Source: Bradyrhizobium genomosp. I (2014)
Lineage (GTDB): Bacteria; Pseudomonadota; Alphaproteobacteria; Rhizobiales; Xanthobacteraceae
Length of the DNA stretch: 64,000 bases
Direction: 5' to 3'
NCBI RefSeq assembly: GCF_000261685.1
Contig: NZ_AJQE01000141.1
Location: 1 to 64,000, forward strand
The notes beneath the pieces are model-generated. The model did no database searches, was not told where the DNA came from, and worked only from the letters and a program-made list of their open reading frames with translations. This document shows positions 27,451-35,390 of the stretch, piece by piece. Within the stretch, counting starts at the first letter, position 1. Every line of letters starts with the position of its first letter. Both the position numbers and the translations under genes were made by a program.

Positions 27451-28136
27451 GACTTCCTCCTGAAGATGGCGTTGAAGATGTTGGCGATAAATGCTCCGAT
27501 GGAGCCCTTGGAGGGGTTGGCGACAGAAGGAGGCCGGTGCGGTGCTTGCGGCACCGACGGCGCGGCCTTGGTGCCCGTGAATTCAATCGTGGGATCGGTC
27601 GCCATCATCGAGAGCAGCATCGCCACGCAGCCGAGCTGCTGGTCGACGTGGTTCGGATCGTACCGCCCATCGGCGACATATTTTCCGGACTTGTATTGAT
27701 TGGTACCCGCCCACAGGTACGGGCTCGGAATGCCTTTGCTGGCGTAGCCAAGACCATTGTACATCTCCAGCGCGATCAGAACGCCGGCAAGAGACCAGTC
27801 TTTGCGCTTCGCAAGATGCGGGTGGCAGTTGAGCAGCGCGTCGATCGCCGCCTCTTCCCACGAATTGAACGGACCTCGGCCCGCCGGCACGTGGACCGAG
27901 ACCTTGTTCCAGGGATCACCTTGGGCCAACGAGCGGCCCCAATTCTGAGACGATTCCCGCTGGTGGATGACGGCCATCACGGCCCACGGGACGCCGGTCT
28001 CTGCCTCGACGGCCTGGTAGCGCTTCTTGGCCGCCACAAGCGATTTGGCGACGCTGTCGCTCAGCGTCTTCCGGGTGGGCTTGGCTTGCTGCCAGCGCCG
28101 TAGGTTCGCCCGAGTGAGGGCGTCGAAGTCTACCAT
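27447..28136 (-). CDS. Phage endolysin-like lysozyme-family protein
   Basis: A 229-residue protein containing GVPWAVMAVIHQRESSQNW with a candidate catalytic Glu, then ALEMYNGLGYASKGIPSPYL, which is typical of phage muramidase-like proteins in rhizobial prophages. The C-terminal tail is proline-rich and ends in a hydrophobic-basic segment. No signal peptide is seen, so release through the adjacent holin fits. Confidence 0.78.
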   Translation of the reverse strand: MVDFDALTRANLRRWQQAKPTRKTLSDSVAKSLVAAKKRYQAVEAETGVPWAVMAVIHQRESSQNWGRSLAQGDPWNKVSVHVPAGRGPFNSWEEAAIDALLNCHPHLAKRKDWSLAGVLIALEMYNGLGYASKGIPSPYLWAGTNQYKSGKYVADGRYDPNHVDQQLGCVAMLLSMMATDPTIEFTGTKAAPSVPQAPHRPPSVANPSKGSIGAFIANIFNAIFRRKS

Positions 28137-28174
28137 GAATGCTCCAATGAAAAGGCCGCCCGAAGGCGGCCTAG

Positions 28175-28981
28175 TTAGGCGGCGACGATGCGCCCCTTTA
28201 TTGCGAATAGATCCGACGGATCGTATCGCCTGAATTGCTCGGCTATCTCTAGATCGGGCGGTGGCTCACCAGCCACCGAGCTTTCTTCCAGGATCGTGAA
28301 GCCGGCTTCCCTAAACATCCGCACATAGTCACTATGACGGAGTCGATTTACATACTGCTTACCGCTATTGAACGGGCACCACTCCTTATCCGAGTAGCGC
28401 AGGAAGTTTAAACGCGAAATTGACTTGTCCGACCGAGCATAGTGATCGCTGTAGTCGATCGAGTGCGTCGTGATGCCATTTGTGACCGACCGCAACCCCT
28501 TGAGGAGAGCCGCAAGTTGGTCAGCCGGCACATGTTCAAGAACTTCATTCGAACAGGAGCAATCAACTTGCGTCCCATCATCGATCACATGGTACGGAGC
28601 GCGGTACTCGATGCCGTATTCTGCGAGAGCGTCCCAGCTATCGATCCTGCCGCCCAGACGGGCCGCCGCGTGTTGGATCAGATCCAGTTTCGCCAGCCGC
28701 TCAACATCGCAGGCGATGACCTTCCGCACTCCTAGTGCTCGGAGCGCCAACGGCACCGCCAAATCTCGGCCAGCACCGATCTCCATAGCCGAAGTCGGGG
28801 CAGAGCCAAGTACCGCGCTGTAGTCGGCAACGACACGCCTCGCGATACCAGCTAGAGCGTCAAGTGTCACATTCTTCCGCGGCCAATTCCTCGTCACATG
28901 CCGCTGCAAGAAGTAATGAGCGCGAGTCCCGCCAGGGAGCTCTAGCGCTCGGAACGCCAACGCTTTGAGACGCCAATCCAT
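28175..28981 (-). CDS. SAM-dependent methyltransferase, prophage cargo
   Basis: Class I methyltransferase, 268 residues. Motif I is AMEIGAGRDLAVPLALRALG, motif II is VIACDVERLAKLDLIQ, and CSNEVLEHVPADQLAALL is the usual post-II segment of small-molecule methyltransferases. Base composition is visibly less GC-rich than neighbours and it sits between the endolysin and tail-fibre genes, so it looks like a transferred cargo gene, perhaps modifying surface sugars. Confidence 0.82.
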   Translation of the reverse strand: MDWRLKALAFRALELPGGTRAHYFLQRHVTRNWPRKNVTLDALAGIARRVVADYSAVLGSAPTSAMEIGAGRDLAVPLALRALGVRKVIACDVERLAKLDLIQHAAARLGGRIDSWDALAEYGIEYRAPYHVIDDGTQVDCSCSNEVLEHVPADQLAALLKGLRSVTNGITTHSIDYSDHYARSDKSISRLNFLRYSDKEWCPFNSGKQYVNRLRHSDYVRMFREAGFTILEESSVAGEPPPDLEIAEQFRRYDPSDLFAIKGRIVAA

Positions 28982-29029
28982 GGTTTCTTTTAACTCGCGA
29001 AGCAGCTTAAATGCAACCGGAAGCCGACC

Positions 29030-30028
29030 TTAGATGATCCGCAGCAACTTGTTAGAGATGATCGTCGGCTGACAGCGTGAAAACGCCGTGCTGGAGCCGC
29101 CCTGCGCAGTGCCGGTAAAGGTCGGTTGGGTAAAATTGGTGTTCATGACCACACCACCGCCAGAATTTGAAATTGTGGTGATAATATTCTGTGAACCGCC
29201 GGTCCCTCCAACACTGATCTGACTGAATTGGAAATTGGATGCACCGCCTATGTTCGTACCAGACGGCGTATAAGGTGGAAGATTCGAGGTTTGTAGCTGA
29301 TACGACTCGGTAGCGCCGGCATTGCCGAGGATCGCGCCGCTTACACCGAGCCCGACGCTAGTCAGGCGGGAGGCTGCGGACCCTCCCATATCATCCTTGC
29401 CGGCGGTGACACGGCCTCGCAGGTCAGGAACATTGAACGTGGTCGATCCATCTCCGCTTCCATAGGCCGTGCTAACCATTGAGAACAGCGTCGAATACGT
29501 CGTTCGCGAGATCGCCTGCCCATACATCAGCACGAACGAGCTGTTCGGAGCGGTCGATCCCCAGAAATCAATGCTGCCGCCGATCGGGATGGAGTATGGG
29601 TTGGCAAAGAACCCATGAAGATAGAACGCTGCATCGCTCGCATTGTAAAGCGCGGCATAAGGCGTGCCCTGCACCAGAACGCCAGCAGGCAATTCAACAG
29701 AGGGCGCCGACCAAAGCGGCTTTGCACCAAGACCGTCTACATTGAGCGTCACGGTCGCTCCATTCGTCGCATGCGGCGTGAACGCGATCACTTGACCGTT
29801 CAGCTGCGAGACCGACTGAAACACCTGATAGGTATTGGCCGCATAGGCCGTGCTGGTGCCGGTCGTCACGATCGCACCAGCGACGTCATCACGGTACTTG
29901 GCAATCGCCGCCATCATCGCGCGCGCCGAGTCGTTGACACTGGAAGGGGCCTGCCCCTCCGACCAGTTGATCGTCGAATCTGCCGTGGCGTCGGCCGACG
30001 CCGTTTGAGACCATTTGTAGAGAGTCAT
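29030..30028 (-). CDS. Phage tail-collar (tail fibre) protein
   Basis: A 332-residue protein. After an N-terminal fibre-like part (SSVNDSARAMMAAIAKYRDD) comes the tail-collar domain: IPIGGSIDFWGSTAPNSSFV, YGQAISRTTYSTLFSMVSTA, and FNVPDLRGRVTAGKDDMGG. The Gly/Ser/Thr-rich C-terminus ends in a hydrophobic ISNKLLRII, typical of trimerising fibres. It would recognise the host receptor. Confidence 0.9.
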   Translation of the reverse strand: MTLYKWSQTASADATADSTINWSEGQAPSSVNDSARAMMAAIAKYRDDVAGAIVTTGTSTAYAANTYQVFQSVSQLNGQVIAFTPHATNGATVTLNVDGLGAKPLWSAPSVELPAGVLVQGTPYAALYNASDAAFYLHGFFANPYSIPIGGSIDFWGSTAPNSSFVLMYGQAISRTTYSTLFSMVSTAYGSGDGSTTFNVPDLRGRVTAGKDDMGGSAASRLTSVGLGVSGAILGNAGATESYQLQTSNLPPYTPSGTNIGGASNFQFSQISVGGTGGSQNIITTISNSGGGVVMNTNFTQPTFTGTAQGGSSTAFSRCQPTIISNKLLRII

Positions 30029-30097
30029 CCTGTATCCTTGATGTGGAGTGCGATGCCGTGGCTCGCGATCGCCTGGTTCGATGAGTCGCTGCTGCCG

Positions 30098-30319
30098 TCA
30101 GTCCGGCGTTTTCGTCTCTCGGCTGTGGAGCTCGAGGTACTGGGCGCAGCGACACGACGGTGCCCGGGCTGTCAGGAGGTTGCGGATCACGCCTGCGGGG
30201 ACGCCGGGGCTTTCGCTTGCGATCCGGGCCACGCGCGCGTCGATGATCCCGTCGATTTCGGCTCGCAGCTCCTCAATGCGATCTTCGATCCTGGTCACGC
30301 GTTGCAGCTTGGTTGCCAT
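30098..30319 (-). CDS. Small prophage protein
   Basis: A 73-residue protein (MATKLQRVTRIEDRIEELRA start) with a predicted helical, charged N-terminus, possibly a coiled coil. It overlaps the 3' end of the 30273-30773 gene in another frame. No family is recognised. Confidence 0.6.
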   Translation of the reverse strand: MATKLQRVTRIEDRIEELRAEIDGIIDARVARIASESPGVPAGVIRNLLTARAPSCRCAQYLELHSRETKTPD

Positions 30320-30773
30320 TGGTCTTTTCGTCCTTTGTTTCGGCCTGAAATGCCGCCAGCTTCTGGCGAACGGAGGCGGCATCGTTCTGTGCACGTCGGA
30401 GCGCGCGTTCGCGCTGTGCCTCGTGTGAGGCGAGATGAACCTGGATGTCATAGGGTAATGCGGCGAACCGTTGCTTGAACGGTCCCGGCCAAGATCGAGG
30501 CGGCGGGATGGCCGCAATCGCATTCATCGCGCTGGCCGCCGGACCTCCCAGCGTAGGATCCGCCAAGCCGAGGGCGACGTGCATCCGCGATATGTCCTGT
30601 ACCGCCGGCCAGAGCCGGTCCATGCCGAGCGCCGCACAGTCGGTCACAAAGCGCGCCACCGACGCAGGCGTCGCCGGACAGGCCGACACACTGTTCAGCT
30701 CACACCATCTGACGAACATCGGCGCGTCGCGCAGGCGCGCCTGCGCAAGCGCCGTCAGCAGCGGATGGGTCAT
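30273..30773 (-). CDS. Prophage protein with integrase core-binding-like segment
   Basis: A 166-residue protein. The region CPATPASVARFVTDCAALGM, with LWPAVQDISRMHVALGLADP after it, resembles the SAM-like core-binding domain that precedes the catalytic part of tyrosine recombinases. No R-H-R-Y catalytic domain follows; instead a charged helix occurs (SHEAQRERALRRAQNDAASV). It overlaps the next gene start at 30770-30773. It is either a genuine phage structural protein or a recombinase-derived fragment. Confidence 0.65.
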   Translation of the reverse strand: MTHPLLTALAQARLRDAPMFVRWCELNSVSACPATPASVARFVTDCAALGMDRLWPAVQDISRMHVALGLADPTLGGPAASAMNAIAAIPPPRSWPGPFKQRFAALPYDIQVHLASHEAQRERALRRAQNDAASVRQKLAAFQAETKDEKTNGNQAATRDQDRRSH

Positions 30774-31036
30774 CGCTTGGCCTTGCGCAGTGCCTCATGG
30801 AGGCTGCCCATGCGTCGGCGCAGATCGACGAGCTGAACACGCTTTCGCAAGCTGTGGGGGCTGGAATCAATATCGCCACCCAATTCGGCATCGAACCTCT
30901 CGAGCGCGGCCACGCGCTTCTTCAACCCATAGAGCGCGAAGTTCTCCGCGATCCGCTCCGCTGACATTGGCTCGCCGTAGAGATTGCCGGTGATGGACTC
31001 GGCGCGTTCGATGAAGTTTCGATTATCTTCGCTCAT
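30770..31036 (-). CDS. Small prophage protein
   Basis: An 88-residue charged protein (MSEDNRNFIERAESITGNLY, then RVAALERFDAELGGDID). It overlaps both neighbours by a few bases, a compact phage-style arrangement. No family is recognised. Confidence 0.65.
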   Translation of the reverse strand: MSEDNRNFIERAESITGNLYGEPMSAERIAENFALYGLKKRVAALERFDAELGGDIDSSPHSLRKRVQLVDLRRRMGSLHEALRKAKR

Positions 31037-31616
31037 GGTGTGCTTTCCTGCCGCGAATTCGATTGATCGGATACGGTGAGACGACTGCGGCTTCTAGAAG
31101 GGGAAGAATATTGGTGGCGCGAGGCGCCGCTCCGGCCTGTTCGCCCCGCCTATGGGCCGATCGGGAGGAGGTCGAGATTGACCATTCCTGGCGCGGAACG
31201 GGGGCATCCTTCATCGGAGGAGCAAACGGATTTGGATCCACGTACAGCTCATTCCTGTCTCGGGTTGTGGGCGACAACCCGGGCGGGAGCTCGATCGGGT
31301 CGGAAGGCCCTACGCCCTCCATTCTGTCGCGGAAGTTTTTGGCGTGTGCGCGGAGGTACCTGACCACGTCTCCGAGGATATCCGCCGGATCATTGACTTG
31401 TCCCTGCGAACTCCTGAACGATTTGATGTAGCCGTCCAGATCATCGGCCCGGGCCTGCCAGTCCTTCTGGACGCCATCCGGATAGTAGGACCGATTGCCT
31501 TCCAGCAGATCGCCCAGTTGCTTGCGAACGGCATCGTAAATACGCGGACGGTCCGCCTCCGCGATCGTCGTCTCGTAATCCGGGGGAGGCAGATACTGTT
31601 GCTCGATGGTAGCCAT
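31023..31616 (-). CDS. Hypothetical prophage protein
   Basis: A 197-residue hydrophilic protein starting MATIEQQYLPPPDYETTIAE, with DWQARADDLDGYIKSFRSSQ and DVVRYLRAHAKNFRDRME as helical segments and a disordered C-terminal half. ATG 31616 is preferred over 31637. Its 3' end overlaps the next phage gene, suggesting one transcript. Function is unknown. Confidence 0.65.
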   Translation of the reverse strand: MATIEQQYLPPPDYETTIAEADRPRIYDAVRKQLGDLLEGNRSYYPDGVQKDWQARADDLDGYIKSFRSSQGQVNDPADILGDVVRYLRAHAKNFRDRMEGVGPSDPIELPPGLSPTTRDRNELYVDPNPFAPPMKDAPVPRQEWSISTSSRSAHRRGEQAGAAPRATNILPLLEAAVVSPYPINRIRGRKAHHERR

Positions 31617-31732
31617 GACGAACTCCTGTCGAATCATGCCGAAGCGATCCCGCGACCAACAAAGGATCGCAGAATGATTCGGCTGACGAATAAGGGGGAA
31701 AGACGGGGCTGGCGGCGCGCCCGGGCGCCGAA

Positions 31733-32215
31733 CTAATTGAAGTCCGAGAACTGCAGATACAGAAGCCCTAAGGGCAGATTTTCAACGTATTCGTTTCTCT
31801 TGCGAGCTTGCCCTTCGTAGATCCAAAGGCGAAGCAATGGCTCGGTAAGCTCCTTTGAAACCAGGCGATCGCCACCGAAAAAATAGCAACAACCGTCGCT
31901 GCGGCTGCGGCCGCCGTCGGCAAAGACCGTCACCTTGTGGGACCACCCTGAACGCTCAACGTGGAACGATATCGTCAGATCCGATTTTGTCAGCTCGATC
32001 GTGCAACGTTGCCCGTACCGACATTCTTTCGCGATCCCCACTTCGTTGGACGCGCCTGTCGCGCCTCTGGCGACGTCCGCCCTCGTCGTACCGTCGAAGG
32101 CATAGGAAACGGTGTAGTCTCCAGCAATCGCACAAGACGGCAGCTCAAGAGCTGTCACGATGACGGCCACAGCCAAAGCCCGATTCAGCAACCATATCCA
32201 GCTTGGCCGAAACAT
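31733..32215 (-). CDS. Secreted hypothetical protein
   Basis: A 160-residue protein with a signal peptide (WLLNRALAVAVIVTALELPS, cleavage likely after AIAG) and several Cys in the mature part (KECRYGQRCTIE, DGCCYFFGGD). ATG 32215 is the start that places the signal peptide at the N-terminus. Base composition is lower in GC than the surroundings. It may be phage-carried cargo. No family is recognised. Confidence 0.65.
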   Translation of the reverse strand: MFRPSWIWLLNRALAVAVIVTALELPSCAIAGDYTVSYAFDGTTRADVARGATGASNEVGIAKECRYGQRCTIELTKSDLTISFHVERSGWSHKVTVFADGGRSRSDGCCYFFGGDRLVSKELTEPLLRLWIYEGQARKRNEYVENLPLGLLYLQFSDFN

Positions 32216-32432
32216 CCTGTAACTATCCCCCCGCGAACTCGAGAGCTTGATTTGCTGCCGCCGCCACCAATACCCAAATGAGCTCGGTCGCAAGGGAGGC
32301 TTTGCCAAACCAACTCGCCTCACCTGAGCATCTAGTCCTGCTCTAAGCCGTACGGGGGGCTCAAATTTGGCGATTAACCTCCATAGAACAAACAAAGAAC
32401 AATGTCAATGTGGAATCGACGAAGGCCTCCAC

Positions 32433-32954
32433 TTATTCTCCACGCGTTCTCCGGGCCTTATAAAGAGCGACCGCGTCATTGAGATTTCCGGTGTTTGAAA
32501 GCCGCGCGCTCAACGTCCTCAAGTCATGCTGGTTAAGTTCACCCCGGCTTGTCGCCATACCAGGCCGTTGCACCGGTGGAACAGCCTTTGCCGAAACGGC
32601 GTCCCTCGCCTTCATCATCAGTCTGTATTTTCCGGCGTCGTCCTGAAGCCCGCGGAAGATGATCAGCCCATCCCCAGGCGTCTCGATCTTGTCGCTGAAC
32701 AGCTTGAAGCCGTGGCCGAGGCGAAGGCTTGCGATCTTGGCTTCGATCAGACGTTTCGAGGACTGCGCCAGCGTGCGCTGCGCCTCGCGAATGCAGACCG
32801 CGAGCGTGCCGCGCTCGGCCTGGCAGGTCTCGACCAGGAGTTCGCCGAAGAAATGCGATTTCCCCGAGCCGCGCCCGCCGTAAACGCCCTTGTAGCGCGC
32901 AGGCTTCAGCAGAGGCTCGAAGATCTTGGCCGTCGGAATTTTCAGGATGGACAA
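32433..32954 (-). pseudogene. Terminase large subunit remnant fused to another phage reading frame
   Basis: The first 100 residues or so match the ATPase domain start of phage terminase large subunits: KIPTAKIFEPLLKPARYKGV, the Walker A YGGRGSGKSHFFGELLVETC, and GDGLIIFRGLQDD. After that point the Walker B (VEEA) and nuclease domain are missing. The remaining 70 residues (KYRLMMKARDAVSAKAVPPV, then RLSNTGNLNDAVALYKARRT) resemble the end of a different phage protein. Length is 173 against more than 400 expected, so an internal deletion is inferred. The start would be TTG. Confidence 0.75.
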
Positions 32955-33111
32955 TGGATGCGCTCACCCTAGGGCAGGCCGGTGCGCCTGCGCAACATTG
33001 CGGACCAGTCTTCGTCGTCTGGAGTTTCAGGTCGCCCTTGCCGAGCTTGATTGACACCAGCGAGAACGCCGCCTCCGGAAGCCGAAGGCCAAGAGCGCTC
33101 ATCCGCGAGAT

Positions 33112-33504
33112 GGTGTTTACGCCGCGGCGGGTGCCGATTTCGAGGAACGTTGCTCGAAATTCAGCGACACCATCATTGCGTTCGCCAGGAAATCGATCAT
33201 TACGGCCTCGAACAAGTGCGAGGTCTTCCGCACTCGGGTTCAGCTTCCCGACACCGTCAGGATCGGCGCCGATTGCACATTGCAGCCGGCTTCAGACAAG
33301 GACGCCGTCAGCGTACAGAATGTGGATACCACTCCAGACCGCGAGAACCTGATGTTCAAGAAGATCGACGACAAGACCGTCATCCTCTGGATCATCAAGG
33401 ACCGGCACTTCACCGGCGAGGGCCGAAAGCTGTCCTATTGCAGCGACCAGGTGCAGCGCGCCTATGCCGGGCAGCGCCGGGCCGGCAAGCAAACCAGGCG
33501 CTAA
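33112..33504 (+). pseudogene. N-terminally truncated hypothetical protein
   Basis: A continuous frame reads ADFEERCSKFSDTIIAFARK, then ASNKCEVFRTRVQLPDTVRI, and ends in FTGEGRKLSYCSDQVQRAYA. It looks like a real protein with paired Cys but has no ATG. An in-frame stop lies at 33052-33054, and the only late start is TTG 33280. The 5' end was probably lost in the rearrangement that broke the adjacent terminase. Confidence 0.45.
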
Positions 33505-33521
33505 GGATCGCCGAAACGAAA

Positions 33522-33610
33522 AACCCGCGGCGGATTGCTTCCGCGCGGGCTGAAATCAAACTATTTCGATGATGCTATTCTGCCAGCGTTTTGCCCGACG
33601 TGTCAAACGA
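33522..33610. repeat. Dispersed repeat copy A (hairpin plus tail)
   Basis: An ACCCGCGG / CCGCGCGGG hairpin is followed by a tail from 33568 containing ATTCTGCCAGCG, then TTTTGCCCGACGTGTCAAACG. The same hairpin-tail order occurs at copies B and D. The hairpin probably acts as a terminator. Confidence 0.75.
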
Positions 33611-33661
33611 TCAATCCGAATCTCAATTCGAGATGCGCGGTAGAGCAAGCATCGCGCGCAG

Positions 33662-33747
33662 TGCCGCGTCCGCCATAGACGCCCTTGTAGCGCGCGTCCT
33701 CGGCAACCGCTCGAGGATCCTGGCCGTCGGAATTTTCAGGATGGACC
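33662..33747 (-). pseudogene. Duplicated 5' fragment of the terminase gene
   Basis: About 85 bases align closely with 32868-32957, the start of the terminase remnant. Both contain GCCCTTGTAGCGCGC and TTGGCCGTCGGAATTTTCAG-like stretches (CTGGCC here), with a divergent segment between them. The frame is broken between the KIPTA-type start and the RYKGVYGGRG segment. It is a non-coding relic. Confidence 0.7.
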
Positions 33748-34184
33748 GCCAACGTCGAAAGACCGAAAATGATGCCTAGGGACAGGACAAGTGTATAAGT
33801 CCTAGGCTGACAAGGAAGTATGTTGGAAGCACGCATACGATTGAAGCGACCGTCGAGAAATTATTGATCGCAGCGCTCGCCTCAAGAATTGGCTCGATGT
33901 CCATGATCGATCTCCGTGGACGAATTTCTCCCGCGCTTGGCTCGTGCAATCAGCGGCTCTGCCAATACCGATTTTTCTTCTGTCAGATCGGCGGGATCGC
34001 GTCGTCGGCCGCGATAGCAGCGCCAGCGGCTCTCGTTCATCCACATTGAGAGTCCCCTCGCAACGTCGGACGGTCTTCCTTGAATCACGAACAATATCGA
34101 CGATCCAGGGGCCGCACTTGTGCAGAATTTGATGAAAGACGCCAATCCCGTCTCTGATGAGGTTTGATCGTTGCCCCCTCGCCC

Positions 34185-34538
34185 TCAAGCCTTGGGACCA
34201 GCATCGCCATCGACGGCCTCTTCCGGGCGCACGATGATGCGCTCGACCCGGTGGACCGTTTCCAGGGTGCCCTCTTCGCCGCTCTCGATCGGCTGCGCCG
34301 ACTTGCCCCAGCCGCGATCGAGAATGGCGTTGGCTGCCGAGAGGCGCACGGCCGGCGTCGCATCGTCGCTGCGCATGACGCCGACGAGAACCTTCAGGGC
34401 CGTCCTGGTGTGGCTGCGCGCCAGCGAGCGGATTTCGGTCAGCGCGCGCGCCCTGGACCTTGCCTTCGTCGCCGGCGGCCGGGACGGCTCGCTTGCGAGC
34501 CCGCATTCGACCTCCTCACTCACGACAACATCTCCCAC
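34185..34538 (-). CDS. Phage packaging-associated protein (terminase small-subunit-like)
   Basis: A 117-residue protein with SHTRTALKVLVGVMRSDDAT and AVRLSAANAILDRGWGKSAQ, a segment common in proteins encoded just before terminase genes in alphaproteobacterial prophages. It probably helps recognise phage DNA. Its start overlaps the end of the tiny membrane protein gene at 34520-34594. Confidence 0.7.
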   Translation of the reverse strand: MGDVVVSEEVECGLASEPSRPPATKARSRARALTEIRSLARSHTRTALKVLVGVMRSDDATPAVRLSAANAILDRGWGKSAQPIESGEEGTLETVHRVERIIVRPEEAVDGDAGPKA

Positions 34539-34594
34539 AGCACGATTGCGACGAGGCCCGCGAGCGCGAGCGATATCAGATAGGCGGTCATCAT
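34520..34594 (-). CDS. 24-residue single-pass membrane peptide
   Basis: The frame encodes MMTAYLISLALAGLVAIVLW plus four residues: a single hydrophobic helix with almost no soluble part. GGGAGG lies immediately upstream of the two ATGs (34594, 34591), and the stop overlaps the downstream phage gene by 19 bases, which favours translation. Such mini-proteins accompany phage and stress loci. Function is unknown. Confidence 0.5.
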   Translation of the reverse strand: MMTAYLISLALAGLVAIVLWEMLS

Positions 34595-34847
34595 CCCTCC
34601 CGGAGAAGAAAATGCGCGGCAGATCGCGTCAGGCGAAGCGCGATCGTTTCGGGCGCGAACCCTATCTCCGTGTCTGCCGGAGACCGCAGCGGCGCGGGCA
34701 ATTGGCCCTGCGCCGCGGGCCGGCACGTTCGCGCGTGCACGGCCAGCAATGGTTCGGACGGCGGCACGCCGATCGGCGCTCCAAGTTTGACGAGTGCGTG
34801 GCCGCAATGCGCCACCGCCGTCCGATTCCGAAATCGAGAACGAAAAA

Positions 34848-34932
34848 ACCCGCGGCGGATTGCTCCGCGCGGGTGAACCAAACTCGTTTCGATGATGGCA
34901 TTCTGCCAGTGTTTTGCCCGACGTGTCAAACG
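34848..34932. repeat. Dispersed repeat copy B (hairpin plus tail)
   Basis: ACCCGCG / CGCGGGT hairpin (34848-34874), then the tail from 34891 with GATGATGGCATTCTGCCAG and TTTTGCCCGACGTGTCAAACG. The arrangement is the same as in copies A and D. Confidence 0.8.
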
Positions 34933-34953
34933 AACTTACGGGCCCGACGAGAG

Positions 34954-34978
34954 TTGGCCGATCAGGAGGATCGGCCAA
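34954..34978 (+). promoter_or_regulatory. Perfect hairpin with Shine-Dalgarno in its loop
   Basis: TTGGCCGATC, AGGAG, GATCGGCCAA: ten-base arms pair perfectly around a five-base loop that holds the ribosome-binding sequence. The last arm base is the A of the ATG at 34978. The stem therefore includes the start codon edge and could gate translation of the small gene that follows. Confidence 0.65.
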
Positions 34979-35178
34979 TGACACTTAAGACGACGTCACG
35001 AGAGACATCGCGAAACCTGCGCGGAGTCAAGCTGCGCATCGACGAGCCGCGCATCGACAAGGCGCGCAACGCGCAAAAACCGATCATTGAAGACGCGAGA
35101 CAAAGGAGAGATCGCGCAGCCTCGTGCGCGGCGATGGCGGCACCATCAACCTTCCCACGAAACCCGGCGATTTTTTGA
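34978..35178 (+). CDS. Small basic protein, possibly frameshifted
   Basis: A 66-residue, Arg/Lys-rich protein (MTLKTTSRETSRNLRGVKLR, then KARNAQKPIIEDARQRRDRA). AGGAGG lies eight bases before the ATG, inside a hairpin loop. In the last third another frame reads RGDGGTINLPTKPGDFLKDD, which looks more protein-like than the annotated end, so a one-base frameshift near 35120 is suspected. No family is recognised. Confidence 0.5.
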   Translation: MTLKTTSRETSRNLRGVKLRIDEPRIDKARNAQKPIIEDARQRRDRAASCAAMAAPSTFPRNPAIF

Positions 35179-35217
35179 AGGACGATTAGGCGCGGGCCGG
35201 CGGGCGGCGCGCATCTC

Positions 35218-35258
35218 GATGATGCCAACATACCGGTGTTTTGCCCGACGTGTCAACG
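35218..35258. repeat. Dispersed repeat copy C (tail only)
   Basis: GATGATGCCAACATACCGGTG followed by TTTTGCCCGACGTGTCAAC. The tail is preceded by a GC-rich run without the clear hairpin of copies A, B and D. It lies upstream of the TfdB-type hydroxylase. Confidence 0.7.
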
Positions 35259-35390
35259 CGGCGAGCGTGGAAGAAGGGTCGCTCCTCCCAGCTCTATATG
35301 TGGTTCGCAAGGGACTTGCTTCAAGTCCCCGCCCTTGCCGTAGAACCCCGACCCAAGGAACATCCAAAGCAACCAGCCGAGGGTCACAAC

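Larger units (their letters stand above)
33505..34184. other. Intergenic stretch with repeat copy A and terminase fragment
   Basis: This stretch holds dispersed repeat copy A (33522-33610) and a second terminase 5' fragment (33662-33747). After 33760 no convincing gene is seen; the open frame at 33882-34145 has no recognisable features. Confidence 0.5.

Noticed and set aside
33882-34145. Possible 87-residue gene on the minus strand
   Set aside because: No ribosome-binding site, no recognisable pattern, and it lies in degraded phage sequence.
34591-34929. 112-codon frame across repeat copy B
   Set aside because: It runs through the repeat and its hairpin; only the tiny membrane peptide downstream has a plausible start.
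26000-35300. Search for flanking attachment-site repeats or a tRNA target for the prophage
   Set aside because: No tRNA gene or matching flanking direct repeat could be seen within the window.
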